From the NCBI GenBank assembly GCA_031274565.1, contig JAISPY010000204.1, positions 1-9,875 on the forward strand: a stretch of 9,875 nucleotides of DNA. Reading direction: 5' to 3'. Position 1 is the stretch's first letter; every line of letters begins with the position of its first letter. Shown one piece after another: positions 7,003 to 9,875 of this stretch. The stretch is from Treponema sp. GTDB taxonomy: Bacteria; Spirochaetota; Spirochaetia; Treponematales; Breznakiellaceae. The notes under the pieces are model-generated. The model searched no databases, was not told the DNA's origin, and worked only from the letters and a program-made list of their open reading frames with translations. The position numbers and the translations under genes were made by a program.

Positions 7003-7056
7003 GCTGAGGACCTCACACCCTCCAGTGCCCTCACGGGAATGAATGCTAGGCCGAAG

Positions 7057-7917
7057 CTACTGCAGCAACTGGAGGATACCCTGGCTTCTCTGGTTGGCCT
7101 GAGCCAGCATGGCCGTACCCGCCTGGCTAATAATCTGATTCTTGGTAAAGGCCACCATTTCACTGGCCATATTGGCATCCCGGATGCGGGATTCAGAGGC
7201 TTGCAGATTTTCTGCTCCGATATCAATGCCCCGGATCGCCTGTTCCAAGCGGTTCTGGTACGCACCCAAATCTGCCCGCTGTTTACTGACCAGCTTTAGC
7301 GCTTCGTCAAGGGTTCCCAGCGCCCGGTTGGCACTGTCCGGATCCATAAGGGTAAGCAGGCTCTCATCCCCCAGGTCTCGAACTCCCAGGGACTTGGCGG
7401 TCATGGTGCTGATAAACACCTGTTCGCGCTGATCCATGTTTGCCCCAATGTGAAGCCAGAGCGAAGCAGCAACCACATTTTCACCACCTTGCCGGGCAAA
7501 CCTTCCAGTCAGCAGATTCATCCCGTTGAATTGGGCGTGGGAAGCAACCCGGTCCAATTCATCAATGAGGGCGGAGACTTCGATTTGAATATACGTCCGG
7601 TCTTCTTCAGTATAAATCCCGTTCGAGGACTGCACAGCCAATTCACGAAGCCGCTGTAAGATGTCCTGGCTTTCTTGGAGATACCCTTCGGTGGTCTGAA
7701 TAAACGAAATGCCATTCTGGGCATTGGCCGAAGCCATATTCAAGCCCCGAATTTGGCTCCGCAGTTTTTCGGAAACCGCAAGCCCTGAAGGATCGTCCCC
7801 GGATCGGTTGATACGCAAGCCGCTCGACAATTTCTCGATGTTCTTCTCCAGATTGCTCTGGGTGGATTTAAGAGACCGGTCGGCAAACATAGCGCTTATG
7901 TTGTGGTTAATGATCAT
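7057..7917 (-). CDS. flaB: flagellar core filament protein FlaB (periplasmic flagellin)
   Basis: The 286-residue protein is the spirochaete class-B flagellin that polymerises into the core of the periplasmic flagellar filament. It begins MIINHNISAMFA, as known treponemal FlaB proteins do, and has the conserved D0/D1 helices: EKLSSGLRINRSGDDPSGLA near 28-47, LQRLRELAVQSSNG near 87-100, and a C-terminal half ending in ANQRSQGILQLLQ. It lacks the outer D2/D3 domains of enterobacterial flagellin, having only a short central segment. I placed the start at ATG 7917, 8 nt after GGAG of AAAGGAG (7926-7932); a GTG three codons upstream overlaps the ribosome site and is unlikely. It is a single-gene unit with a sigma-28 promoter, a long structured leader and its own terminator. 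It is probably chaperoned and glycosylated as in other treponemes, but no glycosylation site can be shown here. Confidence 0.97.
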   Translation of the reverse strand: MIINHNISAMFADRSLKSTQSNLEKNIEKLSSGLRINRSGDDPSGLAVSEKLRSQIRGLNMASANAQNGISFIQTTEGYLQESQDILQRLRELAVQSSNGIYTEEDRTYIQIEVSALIDELDRVASHAQFNGMNLLTGRFARQGGENVVAASLWLHIGANMDQREQVFISTMTAKSLGVRDLGDESLLTLMDPDSANRALGTLDEALKLVSKQRADLGAYQNRLEQAIRGIDIGAENLQASESRIRDANMASEMVAFTKNQIISQAGTAMLAQANQRSQGILQLLQ

Positions 7918-7940
7918 ACTGTTCACTCCTTTGGTTTTTC

Positions 7941-7977
7941 CGGTGTACCGTGATCCCTATCACGATTTTTTACACCG
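7941..7977 (-). promoter_or_regulatory. stem-loop in the flaB 5' leader, just upstream of the ribosome site
   Basis: Outer arms 7941-7947 / 7971-7977 (CGGTGTA/TACACCG) and inner arms 7949-7954 / 7959-7964 (CGTGAT/ATCACG) pair perfectly, separated by an asymmetric internal loop. On the flaB mRNA the apical loop is AGGG with the next A in the closing pair, giving an AGGGA motif. The hairpin ends 8 nt before AAAGGAG. It could regulate translation or stability; a protein-binding role is inference. Confidence 0.65.
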
Positions 7978-7991
7978 CGGCATCCATGCCG
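7978..7991. repeat. palindrome in the flaB leader
   Basis: CGGCAT-CC-ATGCCG, a perfect 6-bp inverted repeat with a 2-nt centre, directly abutting the leader hairpin. The loop is too short for an RNA hairpin with all six pairs, so it could be a protein-binding site or a shorter hairpin. Confidence 0.4.
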
Positions 7992-8093
7992 TCTGCATGA
8001 TTGAAAAAACATGTTCTATAAAATCCTCAACCGCTGCACAGAACCATAAACGTGACCGATGATCACCTGGTTCTGGTTAGGTTACTTTTATTA

Positions 8094-8120
8094 ATATCGG
8101 CTATTAAGAAAAACGCTTTA
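8094..8120 (-). promoter_or_regulatory. sigma-28 (FliA-type) promoter of flaB
   Basis: Minus-strand TAAA (8117-8120), exactly 15 nt, then GCCGATAT (8094-8101) matches the flagellar sigma-28 consensus TAAA-N15-GCCGATAA at all but the last base. Bases after TAAA (GCGT) also partly match the extended -35. Transcription would start near 8087, giving a leader of about 170 nt. Confidence 0.9.
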
Positions 8121-8187
8121 GAGAAAATTTGATCCCCCGCGCATAGAATGGCGATACAGACCCTATTGAGAAGAAAAGAAAAATCAA

Positions 8188-8195
8188 GCCGATAT
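8188..8195 (+). promoter_or_regulatory. GCCGATAT box just upstream of the lipoprotein gene
   Basis: The same 8-mer as the flaB sigma-28 -10 occurs here, ending 6 nt before the ATG at 8202. The position 15 nt upstream reads AGAA rather than TAAA, so the -35 is poor. An overlapping TATAAC (8193-8198) is a possible sigma-70 -10. If used, either gives a leaderless or nearly leaderless mRNA, consistent with the absence of a ribosome binding site. Confidence 0.35.
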
Positions 8196-8201
8196 AACAG
8201 T

Positions 8202-8849
8202 ATGCGTATTTGGTTTTTATGTATCCTGGTGGCGGGTATCTTCTTTTCCTGCGCCACCCGTCCCGGAGTGGAGATCCCTGAAAATCCTGCTCCGGCAGTT
8301 CCTCTTCCGGGAAATGTACCGGAAGAGCCTCCCCCTCCGCCGGTTCCTGAATACATCATGGGAAAGGGGATTATGGTCCCCGAAAAGCTTGCTTCATTCT
8401 TGCTTGCCGCTAATCCGGAAGCCGCAGAGTCCTTTGTCAGGGACTTAGCTGCCCTGTACGTGGCGGAAGCCGGCATTGAAGGGGTCAATCATGATGTCGC
8501 CTTTGCCCAGATGTGTCTTGAAACCGGATTCCTCCGGTATGGAAACTTGGTAACTCCCGACATGAACAACTTCTGCGGCCTCGGCTCCACCGGTCCAGGA
8601 CAGCCCGGGGAACGGTTTCCGGATCCCCGAACCGGTGTCCGGGCTCAAATCCAGCACCTCAAGGGGTATGCCACCGATGCTCCGCTCAAGCAAGAACTGG
8701 TCGATCCCCGCTACCGCTGGGTCCGGTACGGTTCATCCCCCCTCATTCAAGGCCTTGCAGGAACCTGGTCCGTAGATCCGACCTATGGGGACAAAATCAA
8801 GGATATCTTGAAACGACTGTATCAATTCTCATGGGAGGAAACAACCTGA
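8202..8849 (+). CDS. GH73-type glucosaminidase lipoprotein
   Basis: 215 residues from ATG 8202. Residues 1-17 form a lipoprotein signal ending in IFFSC, so Cys17 is the predicted lipidation site; this loose lipobox is acceptable in spirochaetes. A proline-rich linker (about 22-50, with PPPPP at 43-47) leads to a glucosaminidase domain (about 55-212). The domain has AQMCLETGF at 102-110, with Glu107 at the usual catalytic acid position, then NNFCGLG at 122-128 and a GVRAQIQHLKGYA block. Such enzymes cleave peptidoglycan glycan strands in the cell envelope; in flagellated bacteria related domains (FlgJ type) open the wall for flagellar assembly. Divergent placement from flaB fits that, but it is inference. 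An upstream ATG at 8148 would add 18 basic residues before the signal and has no ribosome site, so I rejected it. The start used also lacks one. Confidence 0.85.
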   Translation: MRIWFLCILVAGIFFSCATRPGVEIPENPAPAVPLPGNVPEEPPPPPVPEYIMGKGIMVPEKLASFLLAANPEAAESFVRDLAALYVAEAGIEGVNHDVAFAQMCLETGFLRYGNLVTPDMNNFCGLGSTGPGQPGERFPDPRTGVRAQIQHLKGYATDAPLKQELVDPRYRWVRYGSSPLIQGLAGTWSVDPTYGDKIKDILKRLYQFSWEETT

Positions 8850-8870
8850 AGGGTTTTCAACGAGAACCGC

Positions 8871-8890
8871 TACCGGATCAGCCTCCGGTA
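8871..8890. terminator. hairpin between convergent lipoprotein and infA genes
   Basis: TACCGGA (8871-8877) and TCCGGTA (8884-8890) form a perfect 7-bp stem with a 6-nt loop. It lies 21 nt past the lipoprotein stop and 1 nt past the infA stop. Neither strand has a following T-run, so it is a weak or factor-dependent terminator, or an mRNA 3' end stabiliser. Confidence 0.4.
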
Positions 8891-8891
8891 C

Positions 8892-9116
8892 CTACCGTTC
8901 ACGGTAAATAATGCGGCCCCGGTTTAAATCATAGGGAGAAAGGGCAATCCGTACCCGGTCACCGGGTACGATACGGATGTAATGTTTCCGCATCTTGCCG
9001 GAAAGGTGGGCGAGTATCAAGTGTCCGTTCTGATTATCCAGCTCCACCCTAAACATGGTATTAGGGAGAGCCTCCCGGACTACCCCTTCTACTTCAATCG
9101 CTTCTTCTTTAGCCAC
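8892..9116 (-). CDS. infA: translation initiation factor IF-1
   Basis: The 74-residue protein is a complete IF-1: one S1-like OB fold that sits in the ribosomal A site during initiation. Characteristic pieces are MAKEEAIEVEGVVREALPN at the start, MFRVELDN-GH at 21-32, HLSGKMRKHYIRI at 37-49, PGDRV at 51-55 and DLNRGRIIYR near 63-72. The length is normal (72-74). The start codon is GTG, supported by AAGGAG (9122-9127) five nt upstream. It stands alone here, not in a ribosomal-protein operon, and converges on the lipoprotein gene. A sigma-70-like promoter candidate lies at 9170-9197. Confidence 0.97.
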   Translation of the reverse strand: MAKEEAIEVEGVVREALPNTMFRVELDNQNGHLILAHLSGKMRKHYIRIVPGDRVRIALSPYDLNRGRIIYRER

Positions 9117-9169
9117 AATAACTCCTTGGCATAGTGAAAATCCGCTAACGTTTTCAGCTTGCCCTTTAT

Positions 9170-9197
9170 GCTATACCGATGAGACTAAGAAATGCAA
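9170..9197 (-). promoter_or_regulatory. candidate infA promoter
   Basis: Minus-strand TTGCAT (9192-9197), 16 nt, TATAGC (9170-9175): four of six consensus bases in each box. The leader would be about 47 nt. It is the best match I could find upstream of infA, but only moderate. Confidence 0.35.
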
Positions 9198-9299
9198 GAG
9201 CGGAACTTGGCGTACTCAGGAGCGACGCGAAACCGTAATGTTTTCCCGAAGGGTGGTTGGGAGGGACCGGGAAGGAAATAGTAGACCCTTGTAGCCTTT

Positions 9300-9327
9300 A
9301 AGAAACCAACTAATTGGGTAGTTTCTT
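9300..9327. repeat. inverted repeat in the infA / IS intergenic region
   Basis: AAGAAAC (9300-9306) pairs with GTTTCTT (9321-9327), with an inner CCAA/TTGG (9306-9309/9314-9317). No T-run follows on the minus strand; on the plus strand a TATAAT (9327-9332) follows, without a matching -35. The role is unknown. The whole 9117-9431 gap has no gene I can support. Confidence 0.45.
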
Positions 9328-9359
9328 ATAATACACCGATAATTATGTAAAAAGAGGGG

Positions 9360-9410
9360 TAAGGGGGTAACGTAATCCCTTATTATTAAAAGGGTATACT
9401 TTTCCCTTTT
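9360..9410. repeat. two adjacent hairpins left of the insertion sequence
   Basis: TAAGGG (9360-9365) pairs with CCCTTA (9377-9382), and 5 nt later AAAAGGG (9388-9394) pairs with CCCTTTT (9404-9410). The second resembles a plus-strand terminator with a T-rich descending arm, and could shield the insertion sequence from incoming transcription or mark its flank. Confidence 0.45.
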
Positions 9411-9431
9411 CAATCACAGGGGGGTATGATT

Positions 9432-9875
9432 CAGGGCAACAGCACTTACTTTTTCATGCTAAGATACCCTCAAGGGATCCAGCAGGAGGGGAAGAATGGA
9501 ACTAACAGCAGAAGCGGCAAGGCGGATGAAGGAAGAACTGGGAGGGATACCGGACCCAAGGAGGCAATGGGGGAATCTACGGCACAAGCTGATAGACCTG
9601 TTGGTCATCGGGTTATGCTCGATAACGACCCGGGGGGAAGGATTTGATGAGATGGAAGAGCTGGGACGGGACCGGGAGGAGTGGTTTCGGCAGTTTTTGG
9701 AACTTCCGCACGGGATACCGGACGAGGACCCATTCCGCAGGATATTTGAACGGGTGAATCCGGCGGAATTGCTGAAATGTCTGCAAAACTGGCTGGGAGG
9801 GATGAGCACAGCCTGCGGGCGGCGGGTAGCGATAGACGGAAAGACGATCCGGGGGAGCGGGCAGGAGGGGAACCA
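9432..9875 (+). mobile_element. ISAs1-family insertion sequence (partial, left end and 5' half)
   Basis: The element is identified by its transposase, whose codon use (many GGG, CGG and ATA codons) differs from neighbouring genes. The left boundary is my guess: CAGGGCAACAGCACTTAC starting at 9432 has the look of an ISAs1-type terminal repeat 64 nt ahead of the start codon, but the right end and target duplication lie outside the window. The element extends past the right edge. Confidence 0.65.
9496..9875 (+). CDS. ISAs1-family transposase (partial, C-terminus off window)
   Basis: 126 residues are visible, open at the right edge. Residues 18-100 are the ISAs1-associated N-terminal domain: IPDPRRQWGNLRHKLIDLL at 18-36, then EEWFRQFLELPHGIPDEDPF at 61-80 and RRIFERVNP at 81-89. 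Next comes AIDGKTIRGS at 112-121, the start of the DDE catalytic core with its first aspartate, D114. Such enzymes cut and join the element's ends. AGGAGGGG directly before the ATG is a strong ribosome site, and there is no frameshift in the visible part. Whether the rest is intact cannot be seen. It reads away from infA. Confidence 0.93.
   Translation, partial: MELTAEAARRMKEELGGIPDPRRQWGNLRHKLIDLLVIGLCSITTRGEGFDEMEELGRDREEWFRQFLELPHGIPDEDPFRRIFERVNPAELLKCLQNWLGGMSTACGRRVAIDGKTIRGSGQEGN

Noticed and set aside
7918..7926. GTG start adding three residues to FlaB
   Set aside because: It overlaps the AAAGGAG ribosome site; known FlaB proteins start at MIINHN.
8148..8201. Earlier ATG for the glucosaminidase lipoprotein
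   Set aside because: It would bury the signal peptide behind 18 mostly basic and polar residues and has no ribosome site.
9117..9431. Possible tRNA or small RNA gene between infA and the insertion sequence
   Set aside because: I found no cloverleaf, no T-loop-like motif and no promoter-plus-terminator pair that would define an RNA gene.

Overview
The window looks like a spirochaete chromosome, most likely a Treponema with fairly high GC. Three points support this. There is a core periplasmic-flagellum flagellin (FlaB) of the standard 286-residue form behind a textbook sigma-28 promoter. There is a radical SAM protein of the spirochaete-restricted 'spiro-SPASM' type. The lipoprotein has a relaxed spirochaete-style lipobox. 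I cannot name the species.

Left half (1-5035, minus strand): a tightly packed operon, transcribed from right to left. The order is spiro-SPASM radical SAM protein, divergent GT2-like glycosyltransferase, SpsF-type cytidylyltransferase, then a large protein that joins an SpsG/PseG-like GT-B domain, a zinc ribbon and a SAM methyltransferase and runs off the left edge. Every junction overlaps. The set reads as a pathway that activates, modifies, transfers and methylates an unusual sugar. Because flagellin lies about 2 kb upstream and treponemal flagellins are known to be glycosylated, flagellin or a surface glycan is a reasonable but unproven target.

Middle (5175-6910, minus strand): a strong intrinsic terminator separates the operon from a secreted CBM9-like protein. 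Upstream of that lies a TetR-family regulator. Its perfect -10 box is buried in a palindrome and is spaced for a leaderless mRNA. A 30-bp near-copy of that promoter/operator segment lies inverted beyond the 3' end of tetR, and the promoter of the CBM9 gene shares part of it. A small tetR/CBM9 regulon is plausible.

Right (6961-9116): flaB has a strong terminator, a long 5' leader with a hairpin just ahead of its ribosome binding site, and a TAAA-N15-GCCGATAT sigma-28 promoter. Divergent from it is a GH73-type glucosaminidase lipoprotein, which converges on infA (IF-1).

Right edge (9117-9875): an AT-richer non-coding stretch with three hairpins, then the left end and truncated transposase of an ISAs1-family insertion sequence. 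I saw no rRNA, tRNA or CRISPR array.
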